Shown here piece after piece: positions 1 through 10,446 of a DNA stretch of 64,000 nt. Positions within the stretch are counted from its first letter, which is position 1; every line of letters begins with the position of its first letter. The notes below the pieces were generated by a model. The model saw nothing but the letters and a program-made list of their open reading frames with translations. It did not search any database and had not been told where the DNA came from. The stretch comes from Nereocystis luetkeana (lineage: Eukaryota; Sar; Phaeophyceae; Laminariales; Laminariaceae), in assembly GCA_031213475.1 (NCBI GenBank), contig JARUPZ010000005.1, positions 5,557,732 through 5,621,731 of the forward strand, written 5' to 3'. Both the position numbers and the translations under genes were made by a program.

Positions 1-15
1 GGTAACACCGATCGC

Positions 16-1169
16 GTGTGGTATCAGCCTGAGTCCCCTCCGCCTGCAGCTATTGGATCCTACATGTGCGCACGGTGTGGCGCCCGAGGGCATAGGGATG
101 TGATTTGCCGTGCACCCAACAGTGTGTGCGACGACTTCATCTTTCATGGTCGCATGGCCAGGCAGTGTATCACTGCCCAGCCTGCTGTCGTCTACGCGCC
201 GACCTACTACAGTACGCCGCAGGCTGGAACGCCGGCGCCCCAGCAGCCACGGGTGGAGCCGACAGCGACGAGCTCGGCAACGAGCTACTCAACCGATGTG
301 GGGTGGAGTTGCCGACGCGAGCCTCCACCGAACGAGCTCTGTGATGCTGAAGAGCCGCGTGTAACGTCTGTGCTGCAGCAGGATTACCCTGAGGTCGTGG
401 ACCTTGGTGTTGCTTTGTCCAACGTCGTGGATCTCGGTGATGCTAAGCCTGAGGTGGTGGAGCTTGGTGTTGCCGCGTCCGAGGTGGTGAAGCTTGGTCT
501 TGATGTGTCCGAGGTGGAGCTTGGTCTTGCTGTGTCCGAGGTGGAGCTTGGTCTTGCTGTGTCCGAGGTGGAGCTTGGTGTTGCTTTGTCCGACATGGTG
601 GAGCTCGGTGATGCTAAGCCCGAGGTGGAGCTTGGTGTTGCCGTGTCCGAGGTGGTGGAGCTTGGTCTTTCTGTGTCTGAGGTGGAGCTTGGTCTTGCTT
701 TGTCCAACGTGGTGGATCTCGGTGATGCTAAGCCTGAGGAGGTGGACCTTGGTGTTGCTGTGTCCGAGGTGGTGGGCCTTGGTTATGCTGAGCGAAGCTT
801 GGTGTTGCTGTGTCCGAGGTGCGCAACTCCGGTCAGAAGGGGGGGTCAACGTACCCCTTCGACCGGGGGAAACTCATATGGGCGAGGCTGGCACCGAGTG
901 GCTGGGAATACGGATCTGGCTCGGTTTGGGGGGGGTATGGTGGCAGATGGGGAAACGGGGATTACGAGGGGGCGGGGACTAGCAGCGGTGGCAGCAGCGG
1001 CGGCAGCAGCGGCAAGCGGGATTTCCCGTTCGACCCTGGGAAACAGGCATGTAATATTTTTCCAGTGTCACCCACTTTAGTTTTGGTGGGCTGGATCTTT
1101 TTTGTTTGTTCTTTTTTGTTTGTCCTTTTCTGTGCTTTCTTTGTGTTTGGCTGGTATGTTCTCAAATGA
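16..1169 (+). pseudogene. Decayed retroelement gag-like fragment with CCHC zinc knuckle
   Basis: The reading frame runs off the left edge of the window. Near its start lies a perfect CX2CX4HX4C zinc knuckle (C18, C21, H26, C31 counted from the Met at 16; bases 67-108), the signature of retroelement nucleocapsid. From about residue 118 to 260 follows a degenerate tandem array of VELGVAVSE-type units, coded by a minisatellite with a core near 30 bp. Near base 795 the sense-looking frame shifts by one base: the repeat phase and the downstream part (FDRGK, then GGY and SGGSSGG runs) continue in another frame to a stop at 1169. That later frame ends in a hydrophobic stretch, which could be chance. 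What I see is the zinc knuckle and the frameshift; that this is gag of the same element as the RNase H tail at 1975-2218 is inference. Confidence 0.55.
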
Positions 1170-1833
1170 AGTGTGCAATATAACGGAAGGCGTGGTGTAC
1201 CTGATACCTGGTATGTCTTATATGACAGAAACATTTCCACCGCAGCTGCTGTTCACGTACTCGTATATTAACCAGAGGGTATGAGGGAACCGCACCACGT
1301 CTGCTACCTGATTCCATCCTGCTGTGTCTACCCAGGCCGCGAGTTGTAATGGCAAAACGGACGTACCTGCGTTGCCAATTACCCACTTGAATATGAGGAA
1401 GACGAACTATGAATATAAATCGGTACTGACGTTGTCTTGTCACTACTGTTTCGAGTGAATTCATGAGGGGGGGTTTGATGGCATGATTCTACTCGTAGAC
1501 ATAGTGCATAATGATGTGACTCGTTATCTAACGAGTAACCTCGGTTTCTGACACGATCTGGCTTGATTTCTGACGCTGACCCACCCGATACTGCCCACTG
1601 CACCCTGCGGCTTTGCGAGATGTAGTCCATGTCGCGGCAACATGGAGCCGCGGCGGAAGACAAGTGTCGCATCCGTATTGTAGGGAGCAGGAGACGGAGG
1701 TTGAGAGGTGGGGTTGTGGGGGGTTTGGACGTGAGTTTGTTTCTTTTTATTTTATGGTTGAGGTATTTTGGAGTCGTAATGACATCGCAACTTTTTTGCT
1801 GAGTGCTTTGTCGTCTACCGAGCAGGGGGGGGA
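1170..1833. other. No gene seen
   Basis: No coding similarity, RNA gene or clear repeat was recognised. By position it would be the deleted pol interior of the decayed element on both sides. Confidence 0.4.
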
Positions 1834-1969
1834 ATAGTAGCTGTACTCGGTAACACGACGAAGCCTTTCTATCGCAGATAGTGGAGTTCAGTTGTAGTGT
1901 CATAGTAGCTGTACTCGGTATCACGACGAAGACTTTCTATCGCAGATGGTGCAGTTCAGTTGGAGTGAG
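1834..1969 (+). repeat. 68-bp tandem duplication
   Basis: Two head-to-tail copies (1834-1901 and 1902-1969) begin ATAGTAGCTGTACTCGGTA and differ at only a few positions, so the duplication is recent. It lies directly before the Copia RNase H relic. Confidence 0.85.
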
Positions 1970-1974
1970 CTTAT

Positions 1975-2218
1975 AAGTGGATGCGGACCATGCACGCAAG
2001 GGTACTGACCGGAGGTCTGTCTCTGGTGGAGTGATTTTGTGCGCGGATGTCTGTTCATTGCTTTCCTCTACTGGATGTAGATGTCTAAGGCATGTGTTTA
2101 ACGGGGAGTCTGAGATCAACACGTACGGTCGGCAGAGCAGCATGCCGATTTTCTCATCAAACCGTTGCCCGCTGAGATATTTCGTTTTGGGCTTGACTTT
2201 GTGATGAATTTGTGGTGA
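1975..2218 (+). pseudogene. Copia RNase H C-terminal relic
   Basis: The translation begins DADHARKGTDRRSVSGG, matching the Copia RNase H signature; the intact element in this window has DADYASKAADRRSVSGG. It ends, after a frame change near 2141, with HADFLIKP and a terminal MNLW followed by TGA at 2216-2218, matching the HADFLTK and MNMW ends of the intact copy. About 70 residues between (the TEAEY and DNQGA part) are missing, so it is internally deleted and frameshifted. It is a different, older element from the one at 8785-15362 because amino-acid identity is only moderate. Confidence 0.75.
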
Positions 2219-2761
2219 TTTCTTTCGTTTATTTCTTGGTTTCGGATATTTTGGGGTATTGGGTGATGAGAACGGAGAAGAGTGATTTTTAGGGAATTGG
2301 AGAAAGTATTGGGATGTACTCATGCGTTGAGTAATGTTAATACGCCAATAGGGTATGCCGATGGTCTTGATGAATTGTGCCGTACCCGTTGGCTATTGGT
2401 TAAGTATGCACAACGTACAGGGGACCCGAAATTACTAGTATCCATAGTACTTTTAAATTCAGATACAGTTTGGTGCTGACTTTTGCATACTCCCGGCGTG
2501 AGCACCTACTAATAGCAGGGGGGCTATTATAGTTCGATTTGAGATGTCTTACGTCAGAGACGTTCTGTTGTTCTGCTCTTTCAGAGTGCGAAACAGGGGG
2601 GCCGATACTATCGGGCGGTACGATATCTATGTGAAGACGGTGTTATTGATTTTGTTTGAAGGTTTTACCAACATACTTACGTTTGTTGGATTTTTTTCCT
2701 TCTCATAGTTACTGTCTTGATATATTTTAGGAGGTCTCTACTGGAATCGATATTGAGAGAT

Positions 2762-2890
2762 TTTGTATCGGGATTGCCGTTTTACATTGGCGATTCTGAA
2801 GGTTGGATTTTGGGACCGCCGTTTTACCTTGGCAACGATGAAGGATGGAATTTGTGCCGTTTTACCTGGCAATTGGTGATGAGATATTCG
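2762..2890 (+). repeat. Degenerate tandem repeat, about 41 bp x 3
   Basis: The words GCCGTTTTAC and GATGAAGGATGGA-like recur about every 41 bp. The third unit is incomplete. Confidence 0.6.
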
Positions 2891-3489
2891 AGACCTATCG
2901 TATCGAGCACCGAATAGGGGGGCTGTTTGTGGTATGCGGTAGCTTGATACGGGTCTGCGGATATTGGGGGTTTCATATATTGTGGGGTTTCGTATTATGT
3001 GTCGGGGCATTATGTAGTATGCCTCGTGGATATAGGGATGGAGCTGCTCCTCCGGGAGCAGTCGATGATGTTAATGATACGGCCCAGGCTTTGATGATAA
3101 CGATACTGCCTGTCTATATGTGAGTGGTGCAGCCGGTGACAATCTTGGTGCGGCTTACCTCCTGTGTGTGGTTTATGTGGTGGGGTCTCTGACAGAAAGG
3201 TATTGATCCACCTGGTGTGTGTTGTGTTTGGCTTATTGTACAAGTATTTTGTTTTCTCTCCTCGACCTACGCCATATAGGGGCACGCCGCGCGGTTGCAT
3301 AGACCACGTTATACAGCGAACGTATTCAAACAGATCACACAGCACAGAGCAGTACTGCTACCTCACCTCCTGCCATATTTCTCATACGAAGTGTGGACTC
3401 GAAAAATCTTGACTCAACGTCGAGTATTATTATACTGCTGTACGCTGTCAAGGACAACTTCGCCACAACTCACAGCACCGCTGGGGTTA

Positions 3490-4020
3490 AGGAGCTCTGC
3501 CTAGTGTAGTCCACATCGTTGATCGTCAGCCTCGGGCAATCCGAGCTGCAGTTGTATAGAAGTAACTCCCGGCGGTACCACCGTCTGTAAAAAGGGACCC
3601 TGACTTCACAAATTTCCGACAGGGACCTCCCCGCGGGATCATCAAGGAGAAGCCCCTGGAAATAACTCATACCTGGTATCTCGATAGTGCATCGCGTCGA
3701 GTACTTACGTAGCTTATTGCTGTTTTAATAGCTACCAAAGACAATCACAGTACTCCTGTAGATTAGAGGCATTGCTAGGCGCCATCCACTACTGTGGATT
3801 TGTCAGCCTCGTGAATCACGAGCAAAATCTATTATAGGAAGCATCTCCCGGCCATCGCTGCCTGTGGTGACTGAGCTCTGCTTCTTGTATCTTCAAGAAG
3901 GAACCCGTGTACTGTTGTATCATCACCTTCATCTGGATGATACTACAGCAGTACACTGTCGACTGCTGTATTATAGATACGGCAAATATAAAGCCTCGGG
4001 ATCCCCGAGCATCGTGCGGC
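3490..4020 (+). repeat. Three diverged copies of a segment with a 15-bp hairpin core
   Basis: Copies near 3515, 3795 and 3985 share GTCAGCCTCG and CTCCCGGC words. Each carries a palindromic core: CTCGGGCAATCCGAG at 3531-3545, CTCGTGAATCACGAG at 3808-3822 and CTCGGGATCCCCGAG at 3995-4009. The stems differ in sequence but stay paired. Confidence 0.5.
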
Positions 4021-6894
4021 AGCTACTACTCCAAGAAATACTGCTGTATATACGGTACTACTGGTGTTGTTGTAGTATCGTACGAGATCGCCTCGCCAAG
4101 TACTACTCATCATCATGGGGAACTCGGCATTCAACAACACCGGCAACCTCGCCAAATGCTATCAAGGGACTGCCGAAATCCGATGGCATCAAGCCAGGCG
4201 ATTTTCGCAATTATTGGCGTACGAGGCTGGCGGCAGTGCTCAGCGTTGCGCGCCGAGACATTGCAGCCTGATCAGAAGGAACCCCGAACAACCGAACGAC
4301 AGCCGGAGCGTCATCAACGGGAGCAGCTGGAGTATCCTCGCCAGGGGCCGGGAAACACCATCACCAAGAACTACAATATTTAACAAAAGATTCCTCATCA
4401 GGGACCGGAACGTCATCATCAGAGAATGGAACACTACCACCGCAACAAGCTGGAGTGTCATCATCATCAGGATGTATCATCGTAGGCATCTTTTTTTTTA
4501 CCCGGGGACGCACCTGGGGGATACAGCAGGGAACTCTGGTAATGTACTACTGTATCTGGTAGTCTTTTGAGCAAGCAGTAAACCACTTGCAGTGATCGTC
4601 CACATTGTTCCTTTGTTTGTTTTTGGGGCGGCAGGAACTTTCGACCAGGTTTATTCTTTCCTGTGATTGTAGCGGATCGACAAACCATTTTCACTTTATA
4701 AAGACTACCAGGTACTCCTGTAGCAACCCTCGTATGTAGTTTAGGTATACACGCCCACCTCATACAAGCAGGTGTTGCAGTAATGGTAGAACAGAACGAT
4801 TCTATGTTCGGTTATTTTATTGCCCTGTATGTGTTAAATTCACTCCTTGGATCTCATCCGGTAGGTACATCATGTACAACTGAATATCCTTGGAACCATC
4901 ATACAGGCACATTATGTACAAGTAAGTACTTAGTGTTCCCAAAACAATATCACTCCTTGATGTTGCATGGGTGTTTCTTTTGAAGAAGTTTTAGCATGTA
5001 ACGCAGAGTAAGAAAGTGTACGCTTAACGGGAGGAGGTATTAGAGATGATACTTGTCAGTAACCATATATATATTCGTTACTCGATTACACTGTACACTT
5101 ACGTCATCTATCTGGTATAATTTACGCATTCTATGTACAACAGACAGTTTTCCAGTATGAATTATAGTAGGATAGCAGCAGCTGCTGTCTTTTTACGCAT
5201 ATATATATATACTACTGCTGTGCACCCGTACGCACAGAATAAAGTCCCAATGACGAGTAGTGCCATGGATCTACTGCTTGTTGTGGTACGTACGTACATG
5301 ATCTACGGTAGACAGCACATTAAATTTTAGTACGTGCTATCATTGGTACATAATGGACAGGATATCTTCAGTATCCCTCCGAGACCGGTAGCAGCATAGT
5401 TTTACTACTACTGTAGTTCTGGTTGGAGGAACAACATAGGCTACACTGGGGTCATGGATATGTACCCCAAGATATATTGTTCTTTACAGTAAATCTGGGG
5501 GTTCCGTTCGTTGTTTTTATTTTGAACGGAATACGAGGGTATTTTCCCTCATTTTGTTTTTGTTTGACCGAAGTGCAAGGGTCGTCCTTTGTTGTTGCGA
5601 GCGCACACGCGCACCGCCCTCCCCTTTGAGCTCACTCTACTTTTGCTCACCATCATCAGCTTCCAGCTGAGCAATCAATCAACAATGTGGCTTGGGGTCA
5701 CCACACCATCTTCTTCTTCTCTTCTATGTTGAAGCTCACCTGACAGTGACTACGTGTTTGCCTCGAACATTTTGACTGTGTATTGCCGGCCATCGGCAAT
5801 CGAGTCTAGGCGTACACACGAGCTGGTACACACGCCAATCGCCATACCTAGTAGGTTATGAGCCATAAGCCTTAATAATTAGAACTGCTCTCTTGCGTCA
5901 CCCTCATCTGCATGTATGTTCCACTACTATTTTCCTTAGACTAATTCATATTTGGTTGTTAACAGGTACATTTATTTGAGCTATTGCCCCAACCGCAGCA
6001 CATACCACTGCAATTAATTGGTGGAATAGTTCAAACCAACCCACCAAACACGTATTATTTCGGCAAGAAGAGTCTTCTTACACGCTACGCTCATGCCACT
6101 CCGAAGCAAAAACTTGTATATATATATATATATATATATATTGGATCAGGGGGCATAGGGAGACTTGTGTCCGAGGGAACGAGGTTCCTCGCGAACTATA
6201 TCGCTTAACCTTTTTTTCTTTTCTTTTTTTCACGGCATTAACTGTTGTTGCAAAGGGGATCTGCAATATTTTCATACGGGAGTGAGAGTTTTTCCACCTG
6301 CATGGCATTTTTTGTTTCGTTCCCATTTTTCAGATTTGTTTAATTTGTCTGTTACCTGTATGGTACAGGTTTCCTCTCAAAGACTATAATATACTGTGTT
6401 GTAGTAATTGATTTAGGTTAATAATATGGGGATGAGTTTTATTCTGTTATTATCTCGAATCGTCAGCAGTGCCGTTTTGCTGTAAAGCCACAGGGGGTGA
6501 GTTCGAATGTTCGAATGTATGTGGTTGTTCAGCATCGGGGAGTGTGCGTGTGTGCGTTCATACGTGTTCGATTGTGGCTGTTCAGCATTTATTTTGGCAG
6601 TTTCATGACTATTCGCGGGATATCGGCGTGCAATGGGTTACTTGGTTGATTCCGTGACTGCCCGTGAGACCCACGGAGGTCCCCTTATTTCAATCTGGGA
6701 GAAAGGAACTCTAGCTAGGTTGGTAGGCTGTTCAGGCATTCATTCTGGTCCCTGTTGTGGGGTCGAGGTACGGACGAAGACCCAAGCCAACCCCTGACCC
6801 TATTATTTAGGGTGTGTGTCTCTACCCCCACCAGAGAGAGAGCATTGATTGGAACGAACCAAGTAAGTGCAATATTGTTTGCCGCACGAATTGA

Positions 6895-6990
6895 TTATTA
6901 TTATTTCTCTTGCCATCCGACAATGTATGTATGTGCAGCATGATCTTCAACATGGATCACTCATAACTTTCTTTCCCGAAAGAAGAAAAC
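6895..6990 (-). mobile_element. 5'-truncated LINE 3' end (family L1x) with AAT tail
   Basis: Read on the minus strand it ends with the shared 3' terminus CGGATGGCAAGAGAAATAAT. The same terminus is found at 8221, 22243, 41182 and 53280. A short TATG insertion splits the conserved part. The sequence is too short to hold coding DNA. Confidence 0.6.
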
Positions 6991-7333
6991 CTCGGATTAA
7001 TTGGTGTTGTTATGTGATTGGTTGTGGGAAACGGATAGATTCAGTGCAGCCCGAGAAAAACAGTACCACCAGGTATATCTAGATATATATCTAGGGAGAG
7101 GAAGAAGAAGTGTTGCACCCCTTTTTCTTTTTCGGGAGGACCGAACGGCCCGACGGAACGGGAGCAACTAGCAGATAGTTATTGTTTGATGTAGATGGAC
7201 ACCACCGAAGAGGGATGTGGACACCAATTTGCCGTGGCAAGTAGTGCAAAAGACATCCACCGTTCGTGCCGATTCGGCTGGCGAGGCCCAGGATTCTGCA
7301 TGGACCCAAACACGTTTTTTTACATACCAGGTA

Positions 7334-7373
7334 GGAACGGAACGAATGGCCACGAACAGCCTCGTTCCGTTCC
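7334..7373. repeat. Perfect 12-bp inverted repeat
   Basis: GGAACGGAACGA at 7334-7345 pairs perfectly with TCGTTCCGTTCC at 7362-7373 around a 16-nt loop, directly after a TACCAGGTA palindrome at 7325. Confidence 0.75.
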
Positions 7374-7402
7374 GCTCGTTCCCATGCTCTTTGGTGGGAG
7401 GT

Positions 7403-7499
7403 AGCCCCTTTAGAACCGCAGTCCCGTTTTGGGAAATATTCACTTAATAATGTATACGTAATTTGTCCCCAAAACGGGACAGCGGTCCTAAAAGGGTTA
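7403..7499 (+). mobile_element. MITE-2 copy
   Basis: Non-coding hairpin element of about 97 bp with inverted ends of the type CCCCTTTAGAACCGCAGTCC and a matching right end. Other copies are at 16307 (degenerate), 18566, 35556 and 46368. This copy has diverged in its centre. Confidence 0.75.
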
Positions 7500-7504
7500 T
7501 AAGA

Positions 7505-7528
7505 CACGCCCTAACCCTAACCCTGACC
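7505..7528 (+). repeat. Short telomere-like tract
   Basis: CCCTAACCCTAACCCTGACC lies a few bases after MITE-2. There are only three units, the last changed. Confidence 0.6.
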
Positions 7529-8195
7529 CCAAACTGCAACCAAAACGGGCCAAAACTGTCCATAAACAAACAAACGCGGCTGCGCCGCGTTTGCATCGAA
7601 CCAGGAAAATTCTCAACTGCGGACGGCGATTCCGTGACTCACGCGATCACCCATGATGTCCGTATTTACTCTGCTGGGAGAATAATACCAAATACCTGAA
7701 TCGTCTTCGTTCTTCGCCTGGGACTTAGCAACAAGTCGAACAACCACCGACTCGTACTATTAATAGTGTAGTTAACGATGCTGAAACTGCTGTGCATGAC
7801 GTACAGTACAATATGTTGTCATGCTTTTCTCGGCGAGCCAGTTAAAATAGGCTTGCATGGCAATAAGAGAGTCAGAAGAGGTACAGGAGTATAGTAGTAT
7901 ATATATCATATATATGTACTATTATTATTGTAGCAGCTGATACAGTAAGGAATACGGGCCGAACAAAGCAAAATCCCTCCCCAATAATACTGCCCATGCA
8001 ACCACTGCATCTGAAGCGGATGGTGATTGCTCTTCTCCATGACCCCGCTCCCCGCACGCCCACAGGTAGACGGACCCAGGCAAGTACTCTTTCAGTTCAA
8101 AATGAGATCCAGGCCACGAGTTGTCTTCGCTGCTGTCCTCTCCCTGGTATTTATAGAGGGCATGAATGGGCAAAACAAATTATTTACGAGTAATA
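7529..8195. other. No gene seen
   Basis: Short TA-rich tracts near 7895-7920. Nothing else recognised. Confidence 0.4.
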
Positions 8196-8496
8196 ATAGT
8201 CAATTATTAATATTATTATTTATCTTGCCATCCGACAATGTGCAGCATGATCTTCAACATGGATCACTCATAACTTTCCCGAAAAAAGAAGAAAACCTCG
8301 GAAACAAAAGGAAACCCATGGACCAAGTCTACCTCCCTTCCGTGCCAACTTTCAGCTTGTCTACTCTATTTATTTTCTGCATTTGCTCCTTCCTTCTCAT
8401 AACGTTCTACCCTTAAATCCTAAACTGCATCCAAGCTCCATCCCCACGCCATCGGTGTGGGTCTGTCGTCCCTCCCTCCCCTGTTCCTTCTTCCTT
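8196..8496 (-). mobile_element. 5'-truncated LINE 3' UTR (family L1x)
   Basis: On the minus strand it is nearly collinear with 41182-41450, where the same sequence follows the end of a LINE reading frame. It ends CGGATGGCAAG then an (AAT)-rich tail at 8196-8220. It is therefore a 5'-truncated retrotransposed copy holding only 3' UTR. The open frame on the plus strand is a shadow. Confidence 0.75.
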
Positions 8497-8512
8497 CAAT
8501 AATTATTATTAA

Positions 8513-8615
8513 TACGGGGGGCCATAGTTAACAGGACCAAATATTGTTAGTAAAAATGGTTAAACATATAGGTTTTTATGTATACCATAGGTCCTGTTAA
8601 CTATGGTCCCCCGTA
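8513..8615 (-). mobile_element. MITE-1 copy (reverse orientation)
   Basis: Terminal inverted repeats of 26 bp start TACGGGGG(G/A)CCATAG, with a single mismatch between the two ends. A 50-bp AT-rich interior is shared with copies at 17310, 19763 and 21430. No coding capacity; likely mobilised by a DNA transposase in trans (inference). Confidence 0.9.
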
Positions 8616-8784
8616 ATAGTATGCTTGCCTTCCGACAATATAACGTAGATGCCATTCCAATGTAAACCGAGTATCCTTCCGTAAATCAATTCATTATTTA
8701 CCCCGAGCGAAAATGAAAAAATCGCTTTCTCGTGTGTGTTTTGTTTCCCTCGGTGTTAAGTTTAAAACACGAATGAATTTCGTT
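8616..8784. other. Flank of the Copia insertion, no gene seen
   Basis: AT-rich host DNA between MITE-1 and the Copia target site. Confidence 0.4.
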
Positions 8785-8789
8785 AAATA

Positions 8790-9089
8790 TGTGGGATTTG
8801 CTCGTACCAAAGTCTGATTTTCTGATTGTACTGAATTGTGTGATTCTTGTAAATGTAATATATCTACGGAGATTGCGGCGGGATTAGTGTTTCCCCGAGG
8901 AGTTGCATAAAATTGTGTTTGACCTGCTTTCAGGGGTCTTATAGAGTCTAGGGGAACGTGGCCCCCTTGCTCTCAGTCCACCAGTACACTAAAATAATTG
9001 ATACCTTTCTACTTCTTCTACCCACCGCCTCATGGCAAGCCCCACCCACGCATCACCCAAGCGTACCCGGTGCTCGAATTGATCCCTTA
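8790..9089 (+). repeat. 5' LTR of the Copia element
   Basis: 300 bp, identical by eye to 15058-15357, starting TGTGGGA and ending TCCCTTA. It would hold the promoter (U3) and polyadenylation signals; I cannot place the transcription start. The segment after the LTR (from 9090) should contain the primer binding site, but it does not begin TGG, so a tRNA 3'-end primer is not evident and an internal tRNA primer is possible. Confidence 0.95.
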
Positions 9090-9150
9090 CGCTAGCGAGC
9101 GTTAGACATTGACATATAGTCACGGTCGCTCGGGCACAGGGTGCAGCACC

Positions 9151-10446
9151 ATGGATTTGTCGTCATTCGCCACGCTTACCATCGACGAACAGCAAGAAGC
9201 TATTCAAGAATATGTGGCCCAACAGCTGAAAGCAAAGGAGGACGCAATCGCCACGACTGCAAGAGAGGAAGCGAGGAAGACAGAGAAGAATACGCAAGAA
9301 GCCCAGGAGAAGGAATCCAGGAGCAGCGAACACTCGTCCACCGCCGACCCCGTGCTAGAGATGGCGAGGAAAGCAGCCCAAGAGGTACTCCAGCAACAGC
9401 AACAGGCAGCGTCTACCTTACAGGCAGGCGCGTTACGTGTTTTTACTAGCCATAGCGGTACTAGGCCCCCGGTTTTCGATGGTTGCTTTAAGCCGGGAGA
9501 GGACATCCAGCAGAGGGTGATGGTTTTTGTAACGAAGATGAATTCGTATTTTTGGGAGGGGGGTTGCCAGGAGGCAGTGGAGAGTAAGATACCGATCAAG
9601 GTAGGACTGAAGGAATCGAGCCAAGCGGCATTAATAGCAGAGTTTGGTAAGGAGAAGGTGGATCAGGCGTCCACGGCTTGGAGTATACTGATAAATTGCA
9701 TATCACACAGGGCGCTTGCAGAACTGGTCACGGCAACAGGTAGCCCTAGTGAGGGGTGGTCTGCTTTTAAGAAGCATTACGCACCTCAGGCTGCAGCAGA
9801 GAAGGCCAGACTTACGCAAGCATGGTACAGCCTCAGGATGAAGGACGGGGAAAGCCCCAACGAGTTTTTTTCGAGGGGTTGTGTGCTTAGGACCAGACTG
9901 AGTAACCATGGAATGGTTTTCTCCGATATCGACGCTAACCAACATTTTGCACGCAATCTTTCCCCTGCTTTTGGAGTCCAAAAGAGCATTTTGCTCGCCA
10001 ATGCAGAATTGACGTACCAAGCCCTTGAAGATGTGGTGCTCAGCGCGTATGGGGAGATGGAGATGTCGAGGGAGGAGGAGCAGAGGGACGGGACGGGGAA
10101 CGCCCTCGTTGCTGCCGACGGAGGTCGGGGCGATGGGGGTGCTCGTCATGGCGGGAGAGGTGACCGGGGCGGACGCGGAAGAACCCGGAGGAGCGATGCC
10201 AGGGGTGGACACCAGCAGCAGCAGCAGCAGCATCAGCAGCAGCAGCAGCAGCCGTACCAACACCAGCAGCAGCAGCAGCAGCATCAGCAGCAGCTGCGCA
10301 GCAGTACCAGCCACCGCCGGCGCCGGGGTATCAGCAACCGCCGCCGCTCCAGCACCTTCAGCATCACCCCAGCCATGTTCCGCCCCCTTCCTCTGCGCCT
10401 TCCCCCGGAGTACCTACATCTCCCCGGAGTGCTCTGCATCTACTGA
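9151..10446 (+). CDS. gag: Copia Gag (capsid) polyprotein
   Basis: 431 codons. The ATG at 9151 is chosen over the upstream in-frame one at 9109 because its context CACCATGG is optimal. Residues 25-75 are Lys/Glu-rich and probably helical. Residues about 105-310 match the Copia gag core (UBN2-like), with the W-AFKKHYAP and SLRMKDGESPNEFF stretches typical of it. There is no CCHC zinc knuckle. Instead residues about 323-348 form an Arg/Gly-rich segment (GGRGDRGGRGR) followed by a poly-Gln/His tract coded by CAG repeats. After that tract the frame looks non-native, while frame -1 reads a Pro/Gln-rich linker straight into pol. Gag forms the virus-like particle that packages element RNA. The stop at 10444-10446 overlaps the pol ATG as TGATG. 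Confidence 0.9.
   Translation: MDLSSFATLTIDEQQEAIQEYVAQQLKAKEDAIATTAREEARKTEKNTQEAQEKESRSSEHSSTADPVLEMARKAAQEVLQQQQQAASTLQAGALRVFTSHSGTRPPVFDGCFKPGEDIQQRVMVFVTKMNSYFWEGGCQEAVESKIPIKVGLKESSQAALIAEFGKEKVDQASTAWSILINCISHRALAELVTATGSPSEGWSAFKKHYAPQAAAEKARLTQAWYSLRMKDGESPNEFFSRGCVLRTRLSNHGMVFSDIDANQHFARNLSPAFGVQKSILLANAELTYQALEDVVLSAYGEMEMSREEEQRDGTGNALVAADGGRGDGGARHGGRGDRGGRGRTRRSDARGGHQQQQQQHQQQQQQPYQHQQQQQQHQQQLRSSTSHRRRRGISNRRRSSTFSITPAMFRPLPLRLPPEYLHLPGVLCIY

Larger units (their letters stand above)
2219..6894. other. Long gene-free stretch with short repeats
   Basis: No protein family or RNA gene was recognised on either strand. It contains a three-unit tandem repeat (2762-2890), a three-copy diverged segment with a hairpin core (3490-4020), TACCWGGTA palindromes at 3670 and 4706, repeated CTGCTGTA words around 3400-4060, and a (TA)n microsatellite at 6117-6141. 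Open frames here are short and mutually overlapping. Confidence 0.5.
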
